Positions 38,128 to 48,278 of a stretch of DNA of 64,000 nucleotides are shown here, one piece after another (the stretch's first letter is position 1; the number at the start of each line of letters is the position of its first letter). Position numbers and translations under genes: made by a program. Source of the stretch: Aestuariibacter sp. GS-14 (GTDB taxonomy: Bacteria > Pseudomonadota > Gammaproteobacteria > Enterobacterales > Alteromonadaceae). The stretch lies in NCBI RefSeq assembly GCF_006494365.1, contig NZ_VHIP01000002.1, positions 124,001 to 188,000 on the forward strand, read 5' to 3'. A model generated the notes under the pieces. The model had not been told where the DNA came from, did no database searches, and was given only the letters and a program-made list of their open reading frames with translations.

Positions 38128-40185
38128 ATGCGCGCACTATTGCTTATGAGCTGTCTGTTAAGCCCGGTACTGGCTGCGGCGGAGTTGTCAGTGTCATCGC
38201 CCGATAAATCGATTCAGTTTACCTTTTCGGATGACAGTGGCTTCGCTCAATATACCGTTACCTATAACGGTGATGAACTTATGCGTCCTGGCAGGCTAGG
38301 GTTCACCTTCGCGGAAGCAAAACCCATATACAAACAGCTTTTGTTGAAGGAAGTGAGCCGCGATAGTGTTAATGAAACCTGGGAGCAGCCCTGGGGTGAA
38401 CAGCGATTAATCAACAATCACTATAACGAGTTAGTAGTGAAATTCAGTGAGAAAGGCGATGCAGACAACGCTTTTAACGTTCAGGTTCGTGTATTTGACG
38501 ATGGTATTGGCTTTCGCTACCACGTAGATGCAGATGGCCCGCGCACTATTACTCGTGAAATGACCGAGTTTTCCATTGTTGATTCACATACCTCTACAGC
38601 CTATTGGATCCCCGGGCAGGGTTACGAGCGACAAGAATACCTGTATCGCGAAACCCGCCTGCAAGACGTGGATAAAGCCAGCACACCCATAACCATCAAA
38701 CTGGCCAACGGCGTACATATGGCTATTCACGAAGCCGCGCTAGTGGATTATGCGGGTATGAGCCTGAATCACATGAATCTGGGCCGCTTTGAGGCCGATT
38801 TAGCCCCGCGCGCTGACGGTGCAAAAGTGCGTAAACAAGGCAGTTTCAGTACTCCCTGGCGTACTGTGCAAATTGCACCTACTGCAGCGGGTCTGATTAA
38901 TTCTTATTTAACGTTGAATCTAAATGAGCCAAACAAATTAGGAGAAGTAGATTGGATCACACCGGGCAAATACATTGGTATTTGGTGGGGCATGCATATC
39001 CAGAAATATACCTGGGGCTCAGGTGAAAAGCACGGGGCTACCACTGAAAACACCATGATGTATATGGACTTTGCAGCAAAGCATGGTTTCGACGGTGTAC
39101 TAGTAGAAGGCTGGAACGTGGGCTGGGATGGCGACTGGATCCAAAACTCTGAGTTGTTTTCCTTTACTAAAAGTTACCCCGACTTCGACATAAAGAAAAT
39201 CACTGACTATGGCAAAAGTAAAGGAGTGAAGTTAATTGGCCACCATGAAACGTCGGGTGGTATCACGAATTACGAAAATCAAATGGAAGATGGCTTTGCC
39301 CTTTATGAAAGCTTAGGTGTTGAGCAGATCAAAACCGGCTATGTAGCGCACGGCCAAACCTTAAAGCGTACCGACGAACAGGGCATAAAGCGCTTTGAAT
39401 TTACCGATAGCCAACCGGTAGTGAATCACTTTATACACAATGTAAGTACAGCGGCGAAGTACAAGATCAGCATTAATACCCATGAGTCGGTAAAAGACAC
39501 CGGATTGCGCCGCACGTATCCAAACTGGATCGCCCGTGAAAGCGCCAGAGGGCAGGAATATAATTCTGGCTGGCAATCACCTAACCCGGCAGAGCACGTG
39601 CCAATGCTGGCGTTTACCCGTATGTTGTCTGGCCCGATGGACTTTACGCCAGGGATTTTTGACTTGGACTATCCACCTATTCAGGGCGGTACAGAAGAGC
39701 ACGGACGCACAAAATACATGCGCCCACACACTACTATTGCCAAGCAATTAGCCGAGTACGTAGTTATTTACAGCCCTATTCAAATGGCGGCAGATCTGCC
39801 AGAAAACTACGAGGCCAAGCCTGCGCCATTCCAGTTTATTAAAGACGTTCCCACCGACTGGGAAAAGAGCATTGCGTTACAAGGTGAGGTAGGGGATTTT
39901 GTGGTGATTGCGCGAAAAGAAAAGCAGCATCGCCATTATTCAGGTAATGACTGGTACTTAGGTGCGATTACGAATGAAGACGCGCGCACGGTTAATGTGA
40001 AGCTGGACTTCCTTGAACCTGGTAAGACTTTTGAAGCGCAAATTTACCGCGATGCGAAAAGAACCGACTGGCAAACTAACCCCTACGAAATAGAGATTGT
40101 GAAACAAAACGTCACCAGTGCTGATAGCCTCAAGTTGTTCTTGTCGGCAGCCGGTGGAGCCGCAGTGCGATTTAAAGCGCTGTAG
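38128..40185 (+). CDS. GH97 alpha-glucosidase (SusB-like)
   Basis: 685 residues with a signal peptide ending near VLAAAE. The N-terminal beta-sandwich, central (beta/alpha)8 barrel and C-terminal sandwich follow the GH97 plan. Barrel blocks include GIWWGMH, GFDGVLVEGWN, GHHETSGG and INTHESVKDTGLRRTYPN with RESARGQEYN. Glu residues in HHETS and NTHE occupy the SusB catalytic positions, which indicates the inverting, glucosidase-type branch. It should release glucose from alpha-glucans in the periplasm. Near a signalling TonB receptor locus. Confidence 0.93.
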   Translation: MRALLLMSCLLSPVLAAAELSVSSPDKSIQFTFSDDSGFAQYTVTYNGDELMRPGRLGFTFAEAKPIYKQLLLKEVSRDSVNETWEQPWGEQRLINNHYNELVVKFSEKGDADNAFNVQVRVFDDGIGFRYHVDADGPRTITREMTEFSIVDSHTSTAYWIPGQGYERQEYLYRETRLQDVDKASTPITIKLANGVHMAIHEAALVDYAGMSLNHMNLGRFEADLAPRADGAKVRKQGSFSTPWRTVQIAPTAAGLINSYLTLNLNEPNKLGEVDWITPGKYIGIWWGMHIQKYTWGSGEKHGATTENTMMYMDFAAKHGFDGVLVEGWNVGWDGDWIQNSELFSFTKSYPDFDIKKITDYGKSKGVKLIGHHETSGGITNYENQMEDGFALYESLGVEQIKTGYVAHGQTLKRTDEQGIKRFEFTDSQPVVNHFIHNVSTAAKYKISINTHESVKDTGLRRTYPNWIARESARGQEYNSGWQSPNPAEHVPMLAFTRMLSGPMDFTPGIFDLDYPPIQGGTEEHGRTKYMRPHTTIAKQLAEYVVIYSPIQMAADLPENYEAKPAPFQFIKDVPTDWEKSIALQGEVGDFVVIARKEKQHRHYSGNDWYLGAITNEDARTVNVKLDFLEPGKTFEAQIYRDAKRTDWQTNPYEIEIVKQNVTSADSLKLFLSAAGGAAVRFKAL

Positions 40186-40202
40186 CACACAGATACGTGT
40201 TC

Positions 40203-40259
40203 GTGAGCCTGGACTCTCTCGCCGATTCGTCCCCATTGCGGCGGGGGAGCCGGGCTCAC
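40203..40259. terminator. Long imperfect hairpin between convergent genes
   Basis: GTGAGCC at 40203-40209 pairs with GGCTCAC ending at 40259, and further pairing (GG, CTC, CGCCG with CGGCG, GAG, CC) extends the stem to about 20 bases with a few mismatches. It lies between the GH97 gene and the convergent receptor gene and may end both transcripts. Confidence 0.5.
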
Positions 40260-40292
40260 AATCTCTGTTTTCAAACAAAGCAGATCAAAAGC

Positions 40293-43211
40293 CTACCAAT
40301 TTACCTGAATACTCAGGCTGAATCGGCTGCCGTACTCTTCAAGCTTCATTAATGCTGTAGCATATTCGCTTTTGTAGTAGCGTGCTTTTACTTCATTAAA
40401 CAGATTATATAAATCCATTCGCAGTTGTACGTTGTTGAACTGATACGCAAGGCTGGCATCGACGCTGGTAAAATCATCTACCCAAATATCGGCATTATTT
40501 GAAGTGTCCCGAATTTCAAGGTAGTCACTGCGATAATTAATATTGACCGCACCCTGTAAACCTTCAATACCCCACACCCAGCGAAGATTACCAGAAATGT
40601 CAGATACCCCTTCTAAATTAAAGGTTTCCGTTTGGTGATTGTTGTTAAATTTGCCCTGCTGATCAACCCAGGTAGCGGATAGCGATAACATATTCTCGGT
40701 TAACACACCGGGAGCAAAGGACGTTGTTGCACTGAATTCAACGCCGCCAACACGCGCTGAATTATTATTGGATTGGGTAAGCAATGAATACGACAGTCCA
40801 TTGTAAATAAGCGTTTGTTCGCGCGGCGCAATATAGTCTTTCAGGTGCTTTGAAAATAGCATTGCGCTGGCGTTAAGGGACGGCGTGACCACACTTATTG
40901 ACGTTGAAAAATTTATTGCGGTGATGGGTGTTAAATAGGGATTGCCACCTTCAGCGTAGGGCAGGCCGCTGGAATTGACATGTAATTTGGGATTTAAGTA
41001 CGCGTAATTAGGACGAACCAATGAGCGGGTAATACTGCTGCGCCAATGCCATAGAGAAGACAACTGCCATTGCATGCTTAGTGCTGGCAACCAGTGATGA
41101 TAATGCGTACGGGTATTAATAGGTTCAACCGCCGCTTGTTTAATCCCGTAGCCGCTGGATTCGCTTTGGGTTGAAGTGTATCGCAATCCTGCTACCAGCG
41201 TGATTTCGCTGCCGTACCAACTGGTGTTGAGGAATCCTTCCCTCATTAAAAGGGTAACGCGATAGCTATTAAGCAGATCATTGGTTGTCGACGGCCCAAA
41301 AGCCAGCGAGTCACTGAACATGTCAATAATATCCGGCGCCGCCAGCAACCAGTCTGGTGTCACCTGTTTGGCAAAACTGGCCTCAAATGAGGAGGGTAGC
41401 GCTTCGTAGTAATTGCGGTTGGCTGGATCCAGGGTGGCAAGCAGTTGTTCTGACAGTTGAATATCCTTTCGGACATACTGGTGTTGTTGGCGGGTTTGTA
41501 ACAGCCCGGAATCTACCTGCCAGGTATGTTCATGTGGCGTGATACGAGTGTTAATACCCCATTCATCCACGCGATTAGAGACGTTGAGTAATCGTTGGCT
41601 GATTTTTGAAAAATGTGAAAACTGAGATGGCTCCACCGGGCTAGATTGTATTGTGAGCTGCTCCAGCGTGTTTGCCGATTGTGCAAAAGTGACTGTCGCC
41701 GGCACAAGTGCAACATGCAGTCGGGTAATGGGTGTCTCAGTAGTACTTGCTGCCTCACTTAAACTTGCAAAAGGCATGAGCGAAAGCTCGCCTTTTTTTA
41801 ACTGTTTGGTGAGTGTGCCGTCAAATTGCCAGGTATTATGCAAATAATTAAGCGTAGACAGTTCTCTTGAGGACTTCACATCAGCCTGTTGATACCTGGC
41901 CTGACTCAATGCCTGCTGACTCACTCCGAGTGATTCGGGAATTGCGGTAGAAGACAGAGGGTTAACACCCAGGCGATGTTCGTCAAAGTCGAAATTAGTG
42001 TTGGAGTGCAACCACTTTATAGCCCATTCTTGCGTGAAAATGTCGTTCGGTAGCGAAGCAGGCTGCCAGTGTACCGACAAGTAATGGCTTAGCCTGGAAC
42101 GATCTTCGTTCTCGATGGTAAGTGCCATGCCGCCTGTGGGTACCATGGTTTCAGGTGCCAAATCATCATAATGATATTGCGCAAGGCTGCCTCCATTGTT
42201 TCCCCAATTCCAGGACTCATACTGATATTGCCGCTGATTGCGCTTTTGAATACTCAGCGTGGAAATAACTCCCAGCGTGCTGTGTTCATTCTTCCAGTGG
42301 CTATTTAACGAAATAGCAGGTTCGGCTGTAAATTCACCTTGTAACCAGGATGCGCCCACCTTGAATTCCACGCCATTCTGAGTGTGAAGAAGGGGATTGT
42401 CGCCCAGAATATTGGCTACGGCACCAATTGCGCCGGATGGCATTGTGACATCGGCAGATTTAACCAGTTCAACGGCAGAGAAAACACCGGCACTTAACGT
42501 ATCGAAACGGTACAGCGTACCTTGCTGCGTGCTGTTGCGCACGTTTTCTGTGTTGGCAATTCGCCGCCCATTTAACAGCGTTTGCTGATATTCCGCGCCC
42601 AGGCCCAGCGCGGTAATGCTCAAGCCCTCGCCACGATCCCGGCTAATATTTAAACCGGAAAACACCTGCATGGACTCGGCTAAATTTTCCGCTGGCAGCG
42701 CTTTTAACATGGCACCCACCAGGTAGTCTGATTCCTCAGGCCTGCGTTGCTTCATTGATAGTGCGGTTGATTGCGCCTGCGTATAGTGAGTGTCGAGAGT
42801 TTGTAGAGCTACGCTAGTGGTTTTTCCCACTACGGTAATTTCTTCTAGCTCGGATTGTTGCGTACTTGAGTCTGTGGTGTGCAGAGATACAGGATCCGGA
42901 AAAATACTCACACCAGCATCGGAAATCCGAAATGTCATATCGGTGTCGGCTAACACAAATGTTAGCGCTTCCGACAGGGTAAAATGCGCCGGCGCTGGGC
43001 GATGATGAAATGTTGCCAGGGCCTGGGCATTAAACGCAATCGGCCGGTTATGCTTGATGGCGAGCGCCTTAACAATACTACTGGTTGGCTGCAGCTCGGG
43101 TTGCTGGGCAATTGAGTAGCCGGTTAAAAAAACATAAACCACAAGGGTGACACAGGCTTTACTTCTAAATAGCTTATAAAACCAGCCAGAGCAGATCATG
43201 GTGATAAACAA
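40293..43211 (-). CDS. TonB-dependent receptor with N-terminal signalling domain
   Basis: 972 residues. After a signal peptide ending near YSIAQQ, residues about 43-107 form a secretin/TonB short N-terminal (STN) domain, as in FecA-type transducers. A plug with LNGRRIANTENVRN and a barrel ending RFSLSIQVNW follow. STN receptors pass a ligand-bound signal through FecR to an ECF sigma factor, and both genes lie directly upstream in the same direction. ATG at 43199 (Met5) is an alternative start. The ligand may be a glycan fragment, given the neighbouring GH97 enzyme (inference). Confidence 0.9.
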   Translation of the reverse strand: MFITMICSGWFYKLFRSKACVTLVVYVFLTGYSIAQQPELQPTSSIVKALAIKHNRPIAFNAQALATFHHRPAPAHFTLSEALTFVLADTDMTFRISDAGVSIFPDPVSLHTTDSSTQQSELEEITVVGKTTSVALQTLDTHYTQAQSTALSMKQRRPEESDYLVGAMLKALPAENLAESMQVFSGLNISRDRGEGLSITALGLGAEYQQTLLNGRRIANTENVRNSTQQGTLYRFDTLSAGVFSAVELVKSADVTMPSGAIGAVANILGDNPLLHTQNGVEFKVGASWLQGEFTAEPAISLNSHWKNEHSTLGVISTLSIQKRNQRQYQYESWNWGNNGGSLAQYHYDDLAPETMVPTGGMALTIENEDRSRLSHYLSVHWQPASLPNDIFTQEWAIKWLHSNTNFDFDEHRLGVNPLSSTAIPESLGVSQQALSQARYQQADVKSSRELSTLNYLHNTWQFDGTLTKQLKKGELSLMPFASLSEAASTTETPITRLHVALVPATVTFAQSANTLEQLTIQSSPVEPSQFSHFSKISQRLLNVSNRVDEWGINTRITPHEHTWQVDSGLLQTRQQHQYVRKDIQLSEQLLATLDPANRNYYEALPSSFEASFAKQVTPDWLLAAPDIIDMFSDSLAFGPSTTNDLLNSYRVTLLMREGFLNTSWYGSEITLVAGLRYTSTQSESSGYGIKQAAVEPINTRTHYHHWLPALSMQWQLSSLWHWRSSITRSLVRPNYAYLNPKLHVNSSGLPYAEGGNPYLTPITAINFSTSISVVTPSLNASAMLFSKHLKDYIAPREQTLIYNGLSYSLLTQSNNNSARVGGVEFSATTSFAPGVLTENMLSLSATWVDQQGKFNNNHQTETFNLEGVSDISGNLRWVWGIEGLQGAVNINYRSDYLEIRDTSNNADIWVDDFTSVDASLAYQFNNVQLRMDLYNLFNEVKARYYKSEYATALMKLEEYGSRFSLSIQVNW

Positions 43212-43278
43212 AACACGACAAAATTAAAGACGTAAACAGTCTCGGTCACTTTAGTGAACTCTTTATGAAACCATATAG

Positions 43279-44250
43279 TTAATTGGTCGCAGCTAACTGA
43301 AAGCTGTCGGAATATTCTGTGAAAGTGAGGTTATTCACCTCACTAATTAACCGCAAAGCCCCGCCAACATCGCGCGTATTAAATTTACCACTCACTTTTA
43401 GCGAATGAATGCTACCGTTGAGCACAACGGGCTTGCTGCTGTAACGATTGAACAGGTATGCCGCTTCCGACAATAGCATGTTGTCGCAGGTTATCCAGCC
43501 CAATTGCCAAGACGGTTGCTCGGTTTCTACTGCATGGTGATTCATCGACTGCGCGGTTACTTGCACGCCGTCACCCTTCAGCAGCGTTTGCTGTTGGTGT
43601 GTATGCTGGTTTTCTACTGAAACCTTGCCATGAAATACGTCCACCCATACGCTTTGCTGGGTTTTATTTACGTTGAAACGGGTGCCCAAAACTGTGATGT
43701 CGGTTTGCGCCGCCGTTACTGTAAATGGCCTTGTTTCATCGCGTTTAACCGCAAACAGCGCCTCGCCCCGGGTTAACAAAGCATGGCGCGAGGTTGTTGT
43801 ACTGCTATAAACTAATTGAGAATGGGCATTTAAATGCACTTCGGTACCATCGCTTAACGTAACAACGGTTGGGCTATCGGTTTCATAGGTTTGCGACACC
43901 GAATGGTTGCTTGCAATGCGCTGTTGTGCCGCTTCCGAGCCCGCTTCATTCGATGTATACACCGTTAAACTCCCTACCAGCAGCGCGAAGGCGGCAACCG
44001 AGGCCGCCATTGCCCAATAGCGCAGCATTGATGGTTTTTCTGGTTTGGTCGTGTGAATTACCGGTGTGGTTACTACTGGTTCGGATGGTGCTGAAGCTTT
44101 AGTTTGCTGTGAAACTGACAACAAGGCTTCAGTTAATGCGGCATCTTGCCATATGTCACGACTCAATGAATCCTGCTGGCTCAGCGGCTCCTGGGTCATA
44201 GACCCGGCGTTTTGCGTTCCCAGGGCTGAGTTTGGCGGCGTTGTTGTCAT
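43279..44250 (-). CDS. FecR-type anti-sigma regulator
   Basis: 323 residues. A cytoplasmic N-terminal part (1-80), one membrane helix near 84-101, then a periplasmic FecR domain with VTLSDGTEVHLNAHSQL, LTRGEALFAVKRDETRPF and VLGTRFNV. A C-terminal STN-like segment (about 250-315) follows. FecR proteins hold and activate their sigma factor in answer to an STN receptor. It sits between the sigma gene and the receptor gene, the standard order. Confidence 0.92.
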   Translation of the reverse strand: MTTTPPNSALGTQNAGSMTQEPLSQQDSLSRDIWQDAALTEALLSVSQQTKASAPSEPVVTTPVIHTTKPEKPSMLRYWAMAASVAAFALLVGSLTVYTSNEAGSEAAQQRIASNHSVSQTYETDSPTVVTLSDGTEVHLNAHSQLVYSSTTTSRHALLTRGEALFAVKRDETRPFTVTAAQTDITVLGTRFNVNKTQQSVWVDVFHGKVSVENQHTHQQQTLLKGDGVQVTAQSMNHHAVETEQPSWQLGWITCDNMLLSEAAYLFNRYSSKPVVLNGSIHSLKVSGKFNTRDVGGALRLISEVNNLTFTEYSDSFQLAATN

Positions 44251-44325
44251 GCAATGTAAACCTGTTAATGATATGAGGTGTTGTTACTTACTGTAATAAC
44301 GATATGAACTGAATAAAGGGGACGT

Positions 44326-44892
44326 TTATGTGCATTTTTCTGCATAACGCTTCTCAATTTCCCGTTTTAATTCATCTAGTGCACGAGTGATGTGTTTTTT
44401 CACCGCTTCTTCCGTCAGATTCATATCCCGCGCTATGGCGTCTCTCGATTCACCGTGCAAACGCCGGCGAATAAAGATTTCCCGGCGTTTCGGTGACATG
44501 GCCGATACCACTGCCTGATAAATTTGCACACGCTCCTGGTGTTCCAGCATGGTTTCCAGCGCTTCAGATTCCAGTAGATAGTCGGTTTGTTCATCGTCAG
44601 GTAAGGCATCCGGTAGTCGCTTTTGCTCACGCTGAAAGTCAATGATCAGATTGCGAGTGATGCGATACCCATACGCTAGCGGGCTATCTATCTGCTCGTC
44701 CCAGTGTTTACCCAACACCCTTACCAATAAACGCTGAAATACATCTTCAACATCGGACTCCTGTGGCACGGACTTGCGGATATATCCCTTTAAGGCGTGT
44801 TGATTGGCAATAAAACACGACACCAGTTCCCGGTGTGTGTCACCAGACACATTGGGATGGACGGAAGTGGATGGATCCTGAACTAACTGCAT
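44326..44892 (-). CDS. ECF RNA polymerase sigma factor, FecI-like
   Basis: 188 residues. Region 2 includes VEDVFQRLLVRVL and a -10-reading SPLAYGYRITRNLIIDF; region 4 has MSPKRREIFIRRRLHG and the helix-turn-helix RDAIARDMNLTEEAVKKHI. First gene of the sigma-FecR-STN receptor set on the reverse strand. It probably drives the adjacent receptor and perhaps the divergent receptor starting at 45109. The two divergent genes share a 216-base promoter region. Confidence 0.92.
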   Translation of the reverse strand: MQLVQDPSTSVHPNVSGDTHRELVSCFIANQHALKGYIRKSVPQESDVEDVFQRLLVRVLGKHWDEQIDSPLAYGYRITRNLIIDFQREQKRLPDALPDDEQTDYLLESEALETMLEHQERVQIYQAVVSAMSPKRREIFIRRRLHGESRDAIARDMNLTEEAVKKHITRALDELKREIEKRYAEKCT

Positions 44893-45108
44893 AAAACAGG
44901 TGGCCTGAAAAAGTGCTCATTGGGCTGTAGACGCGCATTGTAGCGCGAAGGGGACGACTTTTTTCATGACAATTTGATGACAGTTAACTCACTGAATTGC
45001 GTAACAAAACCTTCATATAAAAAGTTGTCCCCGGAAAAGCAAACCCATCGTCCTGATAGCCGACACGACATTGATGTCCTGAATTTTATAACTCACTGGA
45101 ACACACAA

Positions 45109-47868
45109 ATGAACAAAATGATTTTTGCGCTTTCTCCAATCGCGCTGGCGATGACAGCCACGGTTGCACTCGCTCAGGATACAAACGGGTCTGAAGAACA
45201 GGCCATGGAAGAAATAGTAGTAACCGGAAGCTATGTGAAAAGCCTTGAGAAGGCGATTGATATCAAGCGCAGCAGCATTGGCTTCTCAGATTCCATTGTT
45301 GCATCAGACATTGCGGACTTCCCTGAGCAAAACCTGGCTGAAGCCTTGCAACGTATGCCTGGTGTAACGATTGAACGCAATAAGGGCCTGGGTCAAAAAG
45401 TTAACGTACGTTCATTGCCGAACGAATTTACCTTTGTCTCGATAAATAATCTGGCAACAGCATCGGGAAGCGGTGGGCGCGATGTACAATTTGATATGTT
45501 TGCCTCTGAAATCATTCAAAGCGTCACCGTGAAAAAATCACCCACTGCCGCAGACGAGGAAGGTGGTATTGCCGGTAATGTACAAATTACCACGGCTCGC
45601 CCATTTGATTACACTGGTCGCAAATTAGTAGGCTCTGTAGAAGGTGCTTATAACGACATTTCGGAAGAAACCGATCCGAAAATTTCCTTCCTGGCCAGCA
45701 ACACCTGGGACAAATTTGGTGCGCTGTTTTCATTTTCTCACTCTGAGCGCACAAACCGCACCGACTCTAACTCCGGCATTAATTTCCGCCCATTGTCGCG
45801 TTGGTTATCTAAATCAGGGAGCGGTCAGTGGCAATCTGATCAAGCAGCTGATGTATTGGCGCGCGATACCGGTATTGTGATTAATGATCGCAAAGACAGC
45901 GATGAAACCAGCCGGGTTGTGTTTATAGACAAAGACGGCAACCGCGCCTACCTGAACGACCAATCTAAGTGGGGCGCTACAGCATCGTTACAATACAAAC
46001 CCGACAACAATTTAACACTGACATTTGATGCGCTGCTAGGCAGTTTTGACGACCACGAAGACGAATACGATGCAGCCGCCTATGCAGCATCAAGTATCTC
46101 AACACTGGAGCAAGTGCACGCATACGACAGTGACACTCTGGCCGACTATGGCATAACTATACTTTCTGATGTGTCTTATGCCGCCACTCAGCACGAATTT
46201 TTAAGTAAGGAAAACAGCAATAAAACTGATTACAGCCAATTTAGTTTGAACGTAGACTGGCGTTGGGGTGAGTGGGACATCAACGGTTTACTGGGATATT
46301 CGGGTGCTGAGAGAGATGCTGAAACCACCAATTTAAAACACACTGCCTATGCGCCTTCGCGCACTCGCTTCACCAGCACAGGTGCTGAAACTATCCCCAG
46401 TGACAACGAAAACACCATTGATATGTTTAACAGTCCTGAGTCGTACAGCTTTGATTATTACGAAGTGAATCGCGAAGCAATAAGTGACGACAAGTACGCC
46501 GCTCAACTGGATTTCAGTCGCGATTTAAATCTGGCCTTTATTCCCGCACTGTCTCAGGTGCAGTTCGGCTTGCGCTACACCGATAAATCCAAAGAGCGTG
46601 ATTACGGTAGTAATCGCATTACGGGCCCGGCCGAAGGCGACAGCTCATGGAGTGGCACTCGCGTGTTAACCGACAGCCAGTTAAATACGCTGTCTGAATT
46701 AACCGGAGGCAGCGGTTTCCTGAGTGGTGTGGCCGGCAAAGCCGAATGGAGTCAGATTTCGAATCAATGGGCTCGCAGCAACCTGCGTTACAGTGGCTTT
46801 AGCGTAGATTTCACACCGAGTGAATTTTACCGCGTAGACGAAGAAGTGATAGCGCTGTACGCCATGACCAATTTCGAGTTTGATATAGCCAGTATGCCGG
46901 TGAATGCAAACGTTGGTGCCCGATACCTTGATACATCAGTATTGTCTTTCGGCTACCATCAGGTTCAAAACAGCGATGGTTCAACCGGATATACTCCTGA
47001 GCCTGTCTCAAAAGAAGGTAGCTATACCGAGTTACTGCCCAGCCTGAACCTGACTATGGAAATTACTGATGAGCTGGTATTTCGTGCCGCTGCATCGAAA
47101 ACCCTTATGCGCCCGGCACTAACCGACCTGGCGTACAAACGCAGTGTAAGCCTGAATGAGTTTAAGTATCGCGATGGTAACCCTGATCTCAAGCCCACCT
47201 ATGCCGATCAATGGGAAATGGGATTGGAATACTATATGGAAGAGGGCGGTATTCTGGCCGTGTCTTACTTCGAGAAAACCATTGAAGGCGTGGTGCGTGA
47301 AACGCTTACTGGCACGGTTGAAGGCGTTACAAAATATAACGACAACGGCACGGTAGATGGTGTGTACGATTTCGATGTATATCAAAAGGTAAATGCTGAC
47401 GGTGCCTACGACGTAAGTGGTTTTGAGTTTATTGCGCAACTGCCATTTGGCCGATTCCATCAAGCGGCAGAGGGTTTTGGTATAAATGCCAACTTAACAC
47501 TACTCGACACATCGCTTACCGGCGCATCTGATCTGGGTATTCCAACCCCACCAGAAGGGCTGGCAGATCAAACCTATAACGTAACCTTTTACTTTGAAAA
47601 TGACCTGTTCGACGCACGTATTTCATATAACTACAAAGACAAATACGTAGAGTACATCGAGCGTGACATGTATCCGGTATATCGCGATGCTTATGGACAG
47701 TACGACATTTCGATGGGGTACAAAGTGACTGAACAGGTAAAAGTTACTCTGGAAGGCATTAACATTACCGACGAAGTTACCCAGGGATATACCATTAGTC
47801 CTGCGTTCCCGAGTATGTATGAAAAGTCGGGTCGCAGACTCACTCTAGGTGTACGCGGTAATTTCTAA
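45109..47868 (+). CDS. TonB-dependent receptor, carbohydrate-type
   Basis: 919 residues from the ATG at 45109, where a signal peptide begins (MNKMIFALSPIALAMTATVA, cleavage near ALAQ). An upstream ATG at 44974 adds 45 residues without signal character and is rejected. TonB box-like EEIVVTGSY, plug with FPEQNLAEALQRMPGVTIER, and a barrel ending GRRLTLGVRGNF. The form matches the large Xanthomonas/Caulobacter-type receptors used for oligosaccharides. It is divergent from the sigma-FecR genes; a two-receptor glycan uptake locus with the GH97 enzyme is the likely unit (inference). Confidence 0.92.
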   Translation: MNKMIFALSPIALAMTATVALAQDTNGSEEQAMEEIVVTGSYVKSLEKAIDIKRSSIGFSDSIVASDIADFPEQNLAEALQRMPGVTIERNKGLGQKVNVRSLPNEFTFVSINNLATASGSGGRDVQFDMFASEIIQSVTVKKSPTAADEEGGIAGNVQITTARPFDYTGRKLVGSVEGAYNDISEETDPKISFLASNTWDKFGALFSFSHSERTNRTDSNSGINFRPLSRWLSKSGSGQWQSDQAADVLARDTGIVINDRKDSDETSRVVFIDKDGNRAYLNDQSKWGATASLQYKPDNNLTLTFDALLGSFDDHEDEYDAAAYAASSISTLEQVHAYDSDTLADYGITILSDVSYAATQHEFLSKENSNKTDYSQFSLNVDWRWGEWDINGLLGYSGAERDAETTNLKHTAYAPSRTRFTSTGAETIPSDNENTIDMFNSPESYSFDYYEVNREAISDDKYAAQLDFSRDLNLAFIPALSQVQFGLRYTDKSKERDYGSNRITGPAEGDSSWSGTRVLTDSQLNTLSELTGGSGFLSGVAGKAEWSQISNQWARSNLRYSGFSVDFTPSEFYRVDEEVIALYAMTNFEFDIASMPVNANVGARYLDTSVLSFGYHQVQNSDGSTGYTPEPVSKEGSYTELLPSLNLTMEITDELVFRAAASKTLMRPALTDLAYKRSVSLNEFKYRDGNPDLKPTYADQWEMGLEYYMEEGGILAVSYFEKTIEGVVRETLTGTVEGVTKYNDNGTVDGVYDFDVYQKVNADGAYDVSGFEFIAQLPFGRFHQAAEGFGINANLTLLDTSLTGASDLGIPTPPEGLADQTYNVTFYFENDLFDARISYNYKDKYVEYIERDMYPVYRDAYGQYDISMGYKVTEQVKVTLEGINITDEVTQGYTISPAFPSMYEKSGRRLTLGVRGNF

Positions 47869-47895
47869 CCAGGTAAATGCGATTTACCCAAGCGC

Positions 47896-47923
47896 AAACG
47901 GCCGGATTTCCCGGCCGTTTTTC
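47896..47923 (+). terminator. Intrinsic terminator after the carbohydrate receptor
   Basis: AAACGGCCGG, ATTT loop, CCGGCCGTTTTT: a 10-base GC-rich stem followed by a T-run, 27 bases past the receptor stop. Confidence 0.93.
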
Positions 47924-48038
47924 ATTGCAAACAAACAAAAGCAGGCTTGGTTGCACATTTATCCAACAATCAATTCATTAGCCATATTTATGCGTTGCAA
48001 TCGGATTAAAAATAAGTACACTTATCGACTCTTTCGGT

Positions 48039-48115
48039 CGGTGTGTAGCGCAGCCTGGTAGCGCACTGTCATGGGGTGTCAGGGGTCGGAGGTTCAAATC
48101 CTCTCACACCGACCA
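48039..48115 (+). tRNA. tRNA-Pro (GGG anticodon)
   Basis: 77 bases including the encoded CCA. Acceptor CGGTGTG pairs with CACACCG, the D arm is GCGC-AGCCTGGTA-GCGC, the anticodon loop is ATGGGGT (anticodon GGG), and the T arm contains GGTTCAAATCC. The anticodon stem has one T-T mismatch, which E. coli proL also has. It reads CCC/CCT codons. The 1-kb region just downstream holds only very short genes, typical of an insertion-prone tRNA flank. Confidence 0.95.
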
Positions 48116-48127
48116 ATCTCTCTCTTT

Positions 48128-48265
48128 CTAAGTGACACCCAACGGCTCTACCCCAAAAACGGGCAACACGTGTTTTGTTAAGCATTCCATCTCATCCTGT
48201 AACCGGCCAGCACTATAGATAACCACTCGAATTCCGTTATTTTCCTCGGCTCCAGATTGATAATG
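48128..48265 (-). other. Short open frame, possible gene remnant
   Basis: A reverse-strand frame of about 45 codons between two stops, coding-like in composition (it contains IRVVIYSAGRLQDEMECL). A GTG at 48226 with GGA upstream could start a 32-residue product. I do not recognise it. It could be the tail of a decayed gene left beside the tRNA. Confidence 0.2.
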
Positions 48266-48278
48266 CTATTCTAACTCG

